A stretch of 64,000 nucleotides of DNA from Rurimicrobium sp040387755 (GCA_040387755.1 JAZKDB010000002.1:248001-312000), one strand, 5' to 3'; shown: positions 53,188 to 61,679, numbered from the stretch's first letter. Notes: generated from the sequence alone by a model not told the origin. Translations and numbers: made by a program.

Positions 53188-53730
53188 TTGACACAAAAGA
53201 ACCCTAATGTATTCAGAAAATTGATGCGTATGCGCAATTCTATGAGTATTGGATTTTATCTGTGTGATTTTCTGTTTCGGAAAATTTTAAGACAAAATGC
53301 AGATACCCGTTGGGCCGTGCATCATACCAGCACTATTCATTCGCCAGAAAAAATAAAGCGTGGAATTGATGTATTTCCTGGTGATTCTCCGGGAGTTTAT
53401 ATCAATGCCATAAATGGTATCAGCATTGGCGATTATACCAATATTGGTCCTGATGTCGGCTTAATTTCGGCCAATCACAACTTTATAAATAACGACATAA
53501 CAGACAATGCTTTGCCAATTATCATTGGCAAGCATTGTTGGTTAGGAAAAGGAGCCACCATACTTCCCGGAGTTGTGTTAGGAGATTTTACCATTGTGGG
53601 TGCAGGTGCTATAGTAAGCAAAAGCTTTCCTGAAGGTTATGCCGTATTAGCTGGCAATCCGGCAAAAAAAATAAAAGAACTCAATCCAAAAGAGTGCATC
53701 GATTTTGCAAAAACAAAACCATCCATCTAA
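53188..53730 (+). CDS. Hexapeptide-repeat acyltransferase (left-handed beta-helix)
   Basis: A 180-residue trimeric acetyltransferase-type protein. Repeats in the form [LIV]-G-x4 run through the middle (INGISIGDYTNIGPDVGLISANH and IIIGKHCWLGKGATILPGVVLGDFTIVGAGAIVSKSF) and end with the usual GNPAKKIKEL. The catalytic His lies in SANHNF. The start is probably TTG at 53188, 2 bp after the yfhO stop; an ATG at 53224 is an alternative. Likely acetylates a sugar in surface polysaccharide synthesis, given yfhO before it and a flippase after it (26-bp overlap). Confidence 0.88.
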   Translation: MTQKNPNVFRKLMRMRNSMSIGFYLCDFLFRKILRQNADTRWAVHHTSTIHSPEKIKRGIDVFPGDSPGVYINAINGISIGDYTNIGPDVGLISANHNFINNDITDNALPIIIGKHCWLGKGATILPGVVLGDFTIVGAGAIVSKSFPEGYAVLAGNPAKKIKELNPKECIDFAKTKPSI

Positions 53731-55162
53731 ATCATTTACCGGAAATTCTCTGTACATATTTGCAGCGAAGTTCTTTCCCGCCTTGGCGTTTAGCGTAGTA
53801 TGGATGGTCGTCTCCAAAAAAATCGATACAACTCAATATGGTGTTTACCAAAAATTCTGGACTCAGCTTTTTGTTTTTTATGCTATCGCTACTATAGGTT
53901 TTCCGGTTTTTATTCTCACCTATGCACCTGCAAAGGCTGTAACAATCATCCGTCAATTAAACAGAAAATTCTTTGGCTATTACCTTATTTTTTCAGGAAT
54001 ACTGGCTGGCATCTTTGCGTTGTTTCAGGAACAAAATCAGGCTGGATCAGGGATACTGTCATTTGTACTCTGCCTTGCTTTTATTGCTGTTGTACTTGCC
54101 GATTCTCTAATGCTTGTCTTTAAATCTTTCAAGGCACTCATCAGTATAAATTTCATATACGCCATTTTGTTTTGCATTATCCATTTTCAGATTATTCAAC
54201 AAGGGTATGACTTTCAAAAAATATTATCCGGCCTTTTGATTCTTTGCCTGGTGCGATTGGCAGTTTGTATCTTTTTTATTCGAAAAACCTATAGCGACAG
54301 CTTAAACACTTTGGAAGAAATTCCTGAAAAGGAATGGAAAAAAATCAAATCGCTCTGGATACAATTGGGTATAAATGATATAATTACCGTATTGTTTCGT
54401 TGGGCAGACAAATTCATTTTGTCGTTTATAATAGCAAAGGAGTTATTTGCCGTGTATTTCAACGGAACGACGGAAATACCCTTTCTTCCGATACTGTTCT
54501 CCGCCGTCAGCAGTGCAGCAGTTCAGCATTGGGCCAACAATCGTTTAGCCAATGAAAGTCATAGTAAAATACCCTTACTGCATTACAGTTCACGAATACT
54601 CTCGTCAATTATGTTTCCTCTTTTTTTCTTTTTTGTTCTTTTCAGAATCGAATTCCTGAGCGTTGTTTTCTCACCCGATTATATATCTGCTGCATGGATT
54701 TTTGTTTGCACACAATTGGTACTACCGGTTCGTGCCTACCCTTTTACTGCATTATTACAAAGCGAACACAGAGGCGATATTATCAACAAAGGAGCTGTAA
54801 TTGACTTTATCCTTGCCTGTATCCTCATGTACCCTCTTTATTTATTAATGGGTTTACCTGGCGTCGCTTTGAGCTTTGTCATCAGTACCTATTGGCAGGC
54901 AGCATATTACCTGATACAAACATCCAAAATCATAAAACTGCCCATTGCAGCACTTATTCCGGGAGGGACATTAATTCGTAAATTTTTATTGTATGGTACA
55001 ATTATGTTTATTGCTTTTACCTTAATAAAAATAGTTTTTAACAGCACATGGAGCATATTTATTTCAGGGGCTATAACGCTTCTTACTTTGACTTTTGTTT
55101 CTTTGTGGTACGATTGGAACAAGAGTAATAAAACGACAAAAGAATATGAGCACACAACCTAA
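53705..55162 (+). CDS. Polysaccharide flippase (Wzx/MOP superfamily)
   Basis: A 485-residue membrane protein with about 12-14 helices, related to oligosaccharide flippases that move lipid-linked sugar units across the inner membrane. It begins with a typical SLYIFAAKFFPALAFSVVWMVVSKKIDTTQYGVYQKFW segment near residue 15, and later has YFNGTTEIPFLPILFSAVSSAA. It overlaps the acyltransferase by 26 bp; the start appears to be TTG at 53705. The VF530 gene begins 17 bp before its stop codon. Cargo is not predictable. Confidence 0.85.
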   Translation: MQKQNHPSKSFTGNSLYIFAAKFFPALAFSVVWMVVSKKIDTTQYGVYQKFWTQLFVFYAIATIGFPVFILTYAPAKAVTIIRQLNRKFFGYYLIFSGILAGIFALFQEQNQAGSGILSFVLCLAFIAVVLADSLMLVFKSFKALISINFIYAILFCIIHFQIIQQGYDFQKILSGLLILCLVRLAVCIFFIRKTYSDSLNTLEEIPEKEWKKIKSLWIQLGINDIITVLFRWADKFILSFIIAKELFAVYFNGTTEIPFLPILFSAVSSAAVQHWANNRLANESHSKIPLLHYSSRILSSIMFPLFFFFVLFRIEFLSVVFSPDYISAAWIFVCTQLVLPVRAYPFTALLQSEHRGDIINKGAVIDFILACILMYPLYLLMGLPGVALSFVISTYWQAAYYLIQTSKIIKLPIAALIPGGTLIRKFLLYGTIMFIAFTLIKIVFNSTWSIFISGAITLLTLTFVSLWYDWNKSNKTTKEYEHTT

Positions 55163-55367
55163 CAATCCTTTACACGGTAAAACCCTTCAATCTATTCTGG
55201 AGTTTTTACTTGATTATTATGATGGTTGGGAACAACTGGGCAATAATATCAACATCAAATGTTTTAACGAGAACCCAAGTATGAATTCAAGTCTCAAATT
55301 CTTACGAAAAACGGAATGGGCCAGAAAGAAAGTTGAAAATCTTTACCTTCAAATCATATCAGAATAA
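55146..55367 (+). CDS. VF530 family DNA-binding protein
   Basis: A 73-residue helical protein of the VF530 (DUF2132) family. It has the family core NPLHGKTLQSILEFLLDYYDGWEQLG, then CFNENPSMNSSLKFLRKTEWARKKVENLY. Family members bind DNA; their role is not established. It starts at the ATG at 55146, overlapping the flippase end by 17 bp, so it is translationally coupled to a polysaccharide export gene. That is an odd pairing, and it may simply be read-through expression. Confidence 0.9.
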   Translation: MSTQPNNPLHGKTLQSILEFLLDYYDGWEQLGNNINIKCFNENPSMNSSLKFLRKTEWARKKVENLYLQIISE

Positions 55368-55402
55368 AGAGAGCCGATACAAAAAGTTTGTATCGACTCT
55401 CT
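55368..55402. terminator. Terminator between VF530 and tdh (convergent)
   Basis: CGATACAAA (55375-55383) pairs with TTTGTATCG (55387-55395), with a further AGAGAG/CTCTCT-type extension outside a single mismatch (55368-55402). Confidence 0.8.
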
Positions 55403-55420
55403 GGTTTAATACTAAATTAC

Positions 55421-56368
55421 TTATTTACTCAGATTCTTCAACATCTCTTCCGTCATTCTATCGAGGTCGAAATTGTGTTTCCAATTCCAGTCATTACGGG
55501 CATCGGTATCATCAATGCTGGATGGCCAGGAATCGGCAATAGCCTGACGAAAATCAGGCGCATAATCTATTTTAAAGTCTGGTATATGCTTTTGTATTGA
55601 TGCTGCAATTTCTTTGGGCGAAAAACTCATCGCCGAAAGATTATAAGCCATGCGAGATTTAATGAGTTCTGCCGGAGCTTCCATCAACTCTATAGTACCA
55701 CGAATGGCATCATCCATGTACATCATCGGCAAATAAGTATTCTCTGACAGGAATGAAGTGTATTGCTTATTTTTCAAAGCTTCGTGATAAATTTCAACAG
55801 CATAATCTGTGGTTCCTCCACCTGGTGCCGATTTCCAGCTGATTAATCCGGGATAACGCAGGCTGCGCACATCCAATCCCCAGCGACGGTGATAATATTG
55901 TGCCCATAATTCACCGGCATATTTACTGATACCATATACTGTTGTAGGTTCTACAATTGTCTTTTGTGGAGTATCATTTTTTGGTGTGGTAGTACCAAAC
56001 ACCGCAATAGAGCTTGGCCAGTAAATCTTGTTCAATTTTACTTCAACACCCAATTCCAAGATTTGCAAAAGGCTGTTCATATTAATATCCCAAGCCTTCA
56101 TAGGCATTTTTTCTCCTGTCGCAGACAAGAGTGCGGCAAGCAAGTAAATTTGGGTAATACTTTCTTTTTGTACCAATTCAGATACAGCTTTAATATCAGT
56201 GGCATCTAAAGTATAATAAGGTCCTGTACCTTCCAGCAAAGGATGAGCCTGATCGCGCAAATCGCTGGCAATAACCTGACTGTTACTGTATTGCTGGCGC
56301 AGCGCCAATGTCAGCTCAACACCTATTTGGCCACAAGCACCTATTATAAGAATTTTTTCTTGTTTCAT
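55421..56368 (-). CDS. tdh: L-threonine 3-dehydrogenase, SDR type
   Basis: NAD-dependent oxidation of L-threonine to 2-amino-3-ketobutyrate by a short-chain-dehydrogenase-type enzyme (extended SDR, as in many Bacteroidota and trypanosomes). 315 aa from the ATG at 56368. NAD motif GACGQIGVEL at 10-19, catalytic YGISK (Tyr and Lys), and the family-specific RYPGLISWKSAPGGGTTDYAVEIYHEAL near residue 185. The upstream in-frame extension has no conservation and overlaps a hairpin region. Related GalE-like epimerases are less likely, because of the PGGGTTDYAV motif. Confidence 0.9.
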   Translation of the reverse strand: MKQEKILIIGACGQIGVELTLALRQQYSNSQVIASDLRDQAHPLLEGTGPYYTLDATDIKAVSELVQKESITQIYLLAALLSATGEKMPMKAWDINMNSLLQILELGVEVKLNKIYWPSSIAVFGTTTPKNDTPQKTIVEPTTVYGISKYAGELWAQYYHRRWGLDVRSLRYPGLISWKSAPGGGTTDYAVEIYHEALKNKQYTSFLSENTYLPMMYMDDAIRGTIELMEAPAELIKSRMAYNLSAMSFSPKEIAASIQKHIPDFKIDYAPDFRQAIADSWPSSIDDTDARNDWNWKHNFDLDRMTEEMLKNLSK

Positions 56369-56473
56369 TGATTTTTGATAATTGAAATTGTATAGCGGTG
56401 AAAGTACTAATAATTTCTGAACGGTAATTTGGCTTAAGAAATTTGTTTTAAAAACATATTTACCCATGCATAA

Positions 56474-56516
56474 AAAAGTGCGTTCTGCAAACAATTTGTT
56501 TACAGAACGCACTTTT
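56474..56516 (-). terminator. Terminator of the PiT transporter gene
   Basis: AAAAGTGCGTTCTG (56474-56487) with CAGAACGCACTTTT (56503-56516), a 14-bp stem. The inner AAACAA/TTGTTT can extend it. It lies 16 bp after the PiT stop and is followed by T residues on the minus strand. Confidence 0.85.
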
Positions 56517-56531
56517 GGAGACTAATAATAA

Positions 56532-57962
56532 TTAAAACAGAGAGATAATAAAATAGACAAATGCGGCCATTAACGCACTTACCGGAATGGTTAATATCCA
56601 TGCCCAAAGCAAATTAATGGTTACACCCCAACGAACAGCTGAAAGTCTCTTGGTAGCACCTACCCCGATAATAGAACCGGTGATGGTATGTGTGGTAGAA
56701 ACTGGTATTTTAAGCATTTCAGTAATAAACAAGGTTAATGCACCTGCAGTCTCTGCAGCTACACCTTCGAATGGTGTCACCTTTGTAATACGCGAACCCA
56801 TTGTTTTAATAATTTTCCAACCGCCACTCATTGTTCCAAGTGCTATGACAGTATAGCAGGACAAGGGAACCCAATTGGGCATTTGATCAAAACTGGTAAT
56901 CTGATTACCCGCTATTAATGCCACGGTAATAATACCCATTACTTTCTGAGAATCATTACCACCATGACCAATACTAAATGCAGCAGAAGAAATTAACTGC
57001 ATTCTTTTAAACCAACGCTCACTTTGTGCATAGTTGAGCATATTAAGGAACAATGTAAATAATGCAATAGCAATTATAATAAAGCCTATTAATAGCCATT
57101 TTACATTTTCCCCGTAGGTAACATAATTAAGTGTATTATTCTCAAAACGGGGTTGAAATGTCGTTTTGATTTCTTTTGTTTCCTCTTTGCGGATAACCGT
57201 AAAAGCTATAGAATCACCATAACGATGAGCAGCCAAAGCCTTATTCAATTCCTTCTTGCTACTGATAGCTTGTCCATCCAGAGAAATCAATAAATCTTCT
57301 TTTTTCAAACCCATTATTTTGGCCGGAGTCTTATTCGGAACATCCAGTATTTCTATCCCTTTACTCGTTTCTTCAACCTTCTTAAAACCTAAAATTTTAG
57401 TCATTTTGGTCTCATAAGATGAGTAAACAAAATACACTGTACCAACAATAATCAGCAGGGACACTATTTTAGGAATAACGCTTTTTCTGAAAGAATTGAG
57501 AAACCAAAGCGAGATAATAAAGGCAACAAGCATCCCTACTAGAGGTGCCAGAATAATAAAGCTGGCAATTTTAGCAATGGTTGCCGCCTCAATTGCATGA
57601 AATCCGGCATGTGCAATAGCTGCACCGGCAAAGCCACCAATAAGGGTATGAGATGAACTGGATGGGATACCAAACCACCAGGTAAGCAAATTCCAGCCAA
57701 TTGCAGCTATCAGACCGGCTAGAATTACTTCCAGAGTAATATCTGCTTCGTGAACGGTTTTAGCGATTGTATTAGCGACCCCGTGATCTTTAAAAATGAA
57801 AAATGCAACAAAGTTGAAAAATGCGGCCCAGGCTACTGCCTGAAATGGCGATAAGACTTTGGTAGAAACCACTGTGGCAATAGAATTTGCCGCATCATGA
57901 AATCCGTTGATATAATCAAAAATAAGGGCAAGCGCAATGATGACTATAAGTAATGTCGTCAT
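56532..57962 (-). CDS. PiT-family inorganic phosphate transporter with inserted PDZ-like domain
   Basis: A 476-residue low-affinity phosphate carrier. The duplicated PiT signature is present as NGFHDAANSIATVVSTKVLSP at residues 19-39 and GHGGNDSQKVMGI at about 332-344, each in a half of several helices. Between the halves, residues about 195-270 form a soluble PDZ-like domain (IEILDVPNKTPAKIMGLKKEDLLISLDGQAISSKKEL...), unlike standard Pit. The DUF47/PhoU-like gene lies upstream (36-bp gap), and the phosphate porin is next beyond it. Expression probably responds to phosphate through the shared element at 58727. Confidence 0.9.
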   Translation of the reverse strand: MTTLLIVIIALALIFDYINGFHDAANSIATVVSTKVLSPFQAVAWAAFFNFVAFFIFKDHGVANTIAKTVHEADITLEVILAGLIAAIGWNLLTWWFGIPSSSSHTLIGGFAGAAIAHAGFHAIEAATIAKIASFIILAPLVGMLVAFIISLWFLNSFRKSVIPKIVSLLIIVGTVYFVYSSYETKMTKILGFKKVEETSKGIEILDVPNKTPAKIMGLKKEDLLISLDGQAISSKKELNKALAAHRYGDSIAFTVIRKEETKEIKTTFQPRFENNTLNYVTYGENVKWLLIGFIIIAIALFTLFLNMLNYAQSERWFKRMQLISSAAFSIGHGGNDSQKVMGIITVALIAGNQITSFDQMPNWVPLSCYTVIALGTMSGGWKIIKTMGSRITKVTPFEGVAAETAGALTLFITEMLKIPVSTTHTITGSIIGVGATKRLSAVRWGVTINLLWAWILTIPVSALMAAFVYFIISLF

Positions 57963-57998
57963 GAGTATATTTAAATTAACCTGAGTAAAGAAATAGAA

Positions 57999-58646
57999 TT
58001 AGGAATATTTAATAATAATCGACTCGATAACATTTGCAGCATCTTCGCATTTGTCTGTTACGATTTCCATATCCTGGTATAACTCTTTTCTTTTAATCAA
58101 TTCTATTGCATTAGTTTCTAATAAAAACAATTGCTTCAAAGCACTGTCAAGAATATCATCAGCTTCATTCTCAAAACTGTTCACTTTGACACAAGCATCA
58201 GTAATGGATTTCAAATCTTTCATGTTGCGCAAACCTTTCAGGGCAACCTGTAATGAAGCAACTGAGTTATGAATAACATCAGCAAATGCACGCATGGTAT
58301 CATTGACTTCATCAATATTATAATTGACAATACTTTTTGCAGATGCCCAAATGTAATCAGCAACATCGTCCAATGAAGTAGCCAAATAGTGAATATCCTC
58401 ACGATCAAAAGGGGTAATGAAATTCTGACCCAACTCAATAAATAAGCGATGGGTAGCATCATCGTTTTTGTGCTCAAAATCCTCCAAAGTGCTCAACATC
58501 TGATCACGCTTTTTATCTTCTTTTTCGTACATTGCATCACGAAAAACTTTACTCATATCACAAAGATTATCAGCTACTTCTTCAAATAAACTATAGAAAA
58601 TTCTGTCTTTTGGGGTGAAGAATTTGACAAATGAATTTAAACCCAT
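57999..58646 (-). CDS. DUF47 family (PhoU-like) phosphate transport regulator
   Basis: A 215-residue helical protein of the DUF47/TIGR00153 family, PhoU-like in fold, usually found with PiT transporters. It shows the expected helices: FYSLFEEVADNLCDMSKVFRDAMYEK, the metal-site-like DREDIHYLATSLDDVADYIWASAKSIV, and DMEIVTDKCEDAANVIESIIIKYS at the C-terminus. It is first in the two-gene unit DUF47-PiT with its own TACCTTTG promoter. Probably tunes phosphate uptake; the mechanism is unknown. Confidence 0.92.
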   Translation of the reverse strand: MGLNSFVKFFTPKDRIFYSLFEEVADNLCDMSKVFRDAMYEKEDKKRDQMLSTLEDFEHKNDDATHRLFIELGQNFITPFDREDIHYLATSLDDVADYIWASAKSIVNYNIDEVNDTMRAFADVIHNSVASLQVALKGLRNMKDLKSITDACVKVNSFENEADDILDSALKQLFLLETNAIELIKRKELYQDMEIVTDKCEDAANVIESIIIKYS

Positions 58647-58682
58647 GATTGTTTGTTTTATTTATTGTTTTGAATTTGTTTG

Positions 58683-58690
58683 CAAAGGTA
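58683..58690 (-). promoter_or_regulatory. -7 box (TACCTTTG) of the DUF47-PiT unit
   Basis: Minus-strand TACCTTTG, exact consensus match, 36 bp upstream of the DUF47 ATG. A 17-bp element lies exactly 36 bp further upstream, as at the porin promoter. Confidence 0.65.
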
Positions 58691-58726
58691 ATTTTTAATA
58701 TTTGCGTCGCTAGTCCTGTTTGGAAA

Positions 58727-58743
58727 CTTAATAATTACATAAC
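58727..58743 (-). promoter_or_regulatory. Candidate Pho-box-like operator of DUF47-PiT
   Basis: Minus strand GTTATGTAATTATTAAG, identical over 17 bp to the element at 60070-60086. It contains TTAxG half-sites 11 bp apart (GTTATG and ATTAAG), the spacing used by OmpR/PhoB-type regulators. It ends 36 bp upstream of the -7 box. Confidence 0.55.
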
Positions 58744-58768
58744 CTAGCCCTAAGTTGAACTATACAAT

Positions 58769-60004
58769 TTAAAAATTAAGTTGTGCCTGAAGCCTCAAAA
58801 GGTTTCCTTTCTGCAGATTATCCTGCTTGACAAAATCTTCGTATCGACGCTTTGAAATAGTATACATCGCTACCAGTTCAAAATTTTTCACCGGTTGCCA
58901 TTCAAGCCCTATTTCCGTTTCATTCACCTCATAACTACGGGCATCCTTTTCATGCTTCTTGCCACCTTTGTATTGGTGATATCTCACAAATGGATAAAAA
59001 AGTTGCTTCTTATACTGAGTTTTAAAATTAAACGTCACATAGCCACCTGAAAGGTCACGGACTTCAATAGAATCTGTCACTTTATTAAATTCAGGCCCTT
59101 TACCAATATTATACTCGGCCTGAATACCAAAAGGCTGGGGATACCAAATAAAGGATGCAGCTATACGTTGATCTAAATAGTTCAGATCTTTAATGTATTT
59201 CACACCTGTACTTAGATTTGATTTTGTCAATACAAATTGACCAGTATAAGCCTGAAGACTTGCTTCAATAATTTGCTTCTTAATCATGAAAGGATATGAA
59301 ACTCTGGCAACATAATGTGGTTCGTTATTCAACTCAGGATTATTAGCTGTTTGACCATTATAAGCTCCAAAACCAAATACGCCATAATCTCCGCTTCCTT
59401 TAAGCCCTGAGCTTACCAGATAGGCAAAACGCTCTCTGATATTCTTTGGTGCCCAATAGAAGAAAACACCTAAATCACGCTCGTTGGCCACAGCACTGTT
59501 TAAAGCATCATGACGGTCAAGTGCTAAGCGATTTTGGCTTGATTGCATATTCTCAAATCCAAAAGGGACTTTGCTCTGCCCTATTCTGAAACGGAATTCA
59601 TTTTTCTTATCCACTCCCACATCCATATAAGCATCTCTTATTTGGGCAAAATGAAGCTTATCTGAACTGGGGCTACTGGCAAAATCAGGCTGAATATAGA
59701 AATACACCTGCTTGCTCAACTGACCATAAAATATGATACGCATCCGACGGATAAAAAAACCACCGTCTTTTCCCCAAGATTTATCACCTTGTTCATTACC
59801 CAGATTTTCGTTTGTTTCGAGAAGCCGGTTGTAACGTGCTTGCATGTATCCTCTGATGGCAAATGTTTGATACCATTTTTTCTCCGGTACCTGAGCTGCC
59901 GAATCGGGATGGACTTTTGGTGGATCTAAAATAGAATTGTGCTGTGCGTTTGTAACAATAGCCGCAAATACTAAAAAAACAGTTGCAAATAAAATTCTGC
60001 GCAT
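58769..60004 (-). CDS. OprO/OprP-like phosphate-selective porin
   Basis: A 411-residue outer-membrane porin with a signal peptide (about 1-21, ending TNAQ), starting at the ATG at 60004. A -7 promoter box at 60026-60033 rules out the longer in-frame reading to 60067. Beta-barrel strands run through the mature part; porin O/P-family features include GDKSWGKDGGFFIRRMRIIFYGQL near residue 70, RDAYMDVGVDKKNEFRFRIGQSKVPFGFENMQ, and a final NLLRLQAQLNF ending in Phe. Probably for phosphate or pyrophosphate uptake, given the adjacent PiT-DUF47 genes. Confidence 0.85.
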   Translation of the reverse strand: MRRILFATVFLVFAAIVTNAQHNSILDPPKVHPDSAAQVPEKKWYQTFAIRGYMQARYNRLLETNENLGNEQGDKSWGKDGGFFIRRMRIIFYGQLSKQVYFYIQPDFASSPSSDKLHFAQIRDAYMDVGVDKKNEFRFRIGQSKVPFGFENMQSSQNRLALDRHDALNSAVANERDLGVFFYWAPKNIRERFAYLVSSGLKGSGDYGVFGFGAYNGQTANNPELNNEPHYVARVSYPFMIKKQIIEASLQAYTGQFVLTKSNLSTGVKYIKDLNYLDQRIAASFIWYPQPFGIQAEYNIGKGPEFNKVTDSIEVRDLSGGYVTFNFKTQYKKQLFYPFVRYHQYKGGKKHEKDARSYEVNETEIGLEWQPVKNFELVAMYTISKRRYEDFVKQDNLQKGNLLRLQAQLNF

Positions 60005-60025
60005 TATCTTTTGATTAATTTTGCG

Positions 60026-60033
60026 CAAAGGTA
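60026..60033 (-). promoter_or_regulatory. -7 box (TACCTTTG) of the porin gene
   Basis: Minus-strand TACCTTTG, 21 bp before the ATG at 60004. Confidence 0.65.
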
Positions 60034-60069
60034 TACGCCCGATTGAGATAGAAAAAGAAATAACCAAGA

Positions 60070-60091
60070 CTTAATAATTACATAACATTGG
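60070..60091 (-). promoter_or_regulatory. Candidate Pho-box-like operator of the porin gene
   Basis: Contains the same 17-bp element as 58727-58743 (60070-60086) and, with five further bases, a 20-bp match to 22532-22551. Its distance to the -7 box (36 bp) equals that of the DUF47-PiT promoter. Confidence 0.55.
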
Positions 60092-60130
60092 AGTTAAATC
60101 TGTTTCGTATAAGCCCTCTCGGTCAAAAAA

Positions 60131-60154
60131 AAGCCCCTGCTTTTGCAGGGGCTT
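60131..60154 (-). terminator. Terminator of the PhaE-like gene
   Basis: AAGCCCCTGC (60131-60140) with GCAGGGGCTT (60145-60154), loop TTTT, then a T-run on the minus strand. It lies 28 bp after the PhaE-like stop. Confidence 0.9.
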
Positions 60155-60182
60155 ACACCAATATTCATCTTATATTCTACAA

Positions 60183-61679
60183 CTATTTCTTAGCGGTTGA
60201 TTTTTTTGCAGTTGCTTTTGGAGCCGGAGTTTCTTCAACTTCAGTTTCCATTTCAAGCATTTTTTCCAATTGACGCACTTGCTTTTTCAAGTCATAGATA
60301 GCTTTGTGCATTTCTTCCATTTCGCTGCGGGTAGCTACAGGTACGTTAGCTAATGATTTCTCTAATTTAAGGTTGATTTCTTTACGCAAATTCATTTGCA
60401 AAGAAGCTGTTTCAGCCATTATTTTAGAATAATCATCACTTTCAAACAATTTCACAAATTCAGCATCGCTGATGTTCAACCACTCCTGGTACAAAGCCAT
60501 CATGCTGTTTACCTCTTCTCCATTCTCAATTTTATGAGCAACCATTTCGGCAACTTTATCCATGATCTTAGTGCCTTTCTCGTATATCATATATTGCATC
60601 TCTGCATTTTTGATATTATAAACCACCATTTTATCTGCGATTTCGTTCCACTCAGCCATATTTTTAGTATGCTCGTTTGGTGTAATCATTTTAGCCATTG
60701 GTGAAAATATGCTGTTCAATGAGTTGCTCATTGACTGATAACCATTCATCATACCGTTCATCATATCACCGCTGTTGAAATTTGGCATCATATCACCCAT
60801 CATAGATTTCATTTGGCTATAGTTGCCCAATCCACCCATTGGTTTGATATGCTCCTGCATCATTTTGCTGAAATTCTGGAAATATTGATTGGTATGCTCT
60901 GGCATAAAACCAAACATTTTATCCATTACTTCTTTGTACATAGCTGGCTCTACCATTTTCTTAAAACCTTCCATATTGAAAGTTTTATTCTGGATAGAAT
61001 TCCACATTGGTGACCACATTTCAGTAAAACGTACAAAACCTTCGTTTACATTCATCATATTGCGGAAGGCATCCTGCGGAGTACCAGCTTGCATTGACTT
61101 TTGCATTGAAGCAAAATTGTAATTCAACATTTCAAAATATTGATTGAACAAATTGGTCATGCTATCTGTGTTAGATTTCATTGAATCCATAGAGAATGGA
61201 TTTTGATTCATCAAACCTTTGCTCCAATTTTGAAATTGGTTCATCATGTTTTGATTGTTCATCGCATTCATCATATTGTTCATTTGGCCATTCCAGTTAT
61301 TAAACTGTGCCATTGGATTGCTCATATCAAAACCTTTTGCCTGCTCAGTAGTTGCTTTGAACCAATTTTGGTTCATGTCCCACATTTGTTTTGCAGCAGA
61401 AGATTGTTGATTTTGCCAGTTTTGGAAAAATTCATTCATTTTGCCGGCTTTTTCCTGTGCAGTTGCACCAAAAGTTTCTGCTTTTTCTTGCGTTGTATTC
61501 ATTGCTTTCTTCTGGCTTTCCAACCAGTTGTTGTACCACTCACTTCCTTTATTAATAGTTTCATTCACTATTGTATTGCCGTTAGCCAATTTTTTAGTGC
61601 TTTCCACCATTTTGTCTACCATGCTTTTTTGCGTTTCTAGCACACTTTCTATCAAGTTGCTACCGTTAAGCTTAGCCAT
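60183..61679 (-). CDS. PhaE-like poly(3-hydroxyalkanoate) synthase subunit / granule-associated protein
   Basis: A 498-residue protein whose C-terminal about 60 residues match the end of PhaE, the accessory subunit of class III PHA synthases: NVPVATRSEMEEMHKAIYDLKKQ, then VRQLEKMLEME coiled coil and a Lys/Ala-rich tail (ATAKKSTAKK). The N-terminal 40-120 residues are Gln/Lys-rich helices with WYNNWLESQKKAMNTTQ. The middle (about 120-330) is very rich in Met, Asn and Phe. It is longer than usual PhaE. No PhaC gene is adjacent. Divergent from a MaoC hydratase, a usual supplier of PHA monomers. It may instead act as a phasin. Confidence 0.75.
   Translation of the reverse strand: MAKLNGSNLIESVLETQKSMVDKMVESTKKLANGNTIVNETINKGSEWYNNWLESQKKAMNTTQEKAETFGATAQEKAGKMNEFFQNWQNQQSSAAKQMWDMNQNWFKATTEQAKGFDMSNPMAQFNNWNGQMNNMMNAMNNQNMMNQFQNWSKGLMNQNPFSMDSMKSNTDSMTNLFNQYFEMLNYNFASMQKSMQAGTPQDAFRNMMNVNEGFVRFTEMWSPMWNSIQNKTFNMEGFKKMVEPAMYKEVMDKMFGFMPEHTNQYFQNFSKMMQEHIKPMGGLGNYSQMKSMMGDMMPNFNSGDMMNGMMNGYQSMSNSLNSIFSPMAKMITPNEHTKNMAEWNEIADKMVVYNIKNAEMQYMIYEKGTKIMDKVAEMVAHKIENGEEVNSMMALYQEWLNISDAEFVKLFESDDYSKIMAETASLQMNLRKEINLKLEKSLANVPVATRSEMEEMHKAIYDLKKQVRQLEKMLEMETEVEETPAPKATAKKSTAKK

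Noticed and set aside
60005..60067. N-terminal extension of the porin to 60067
   Set aside because: The promoter box at 60026-60033 lies inside it, and the shorter form starts with a proper signal peptide.
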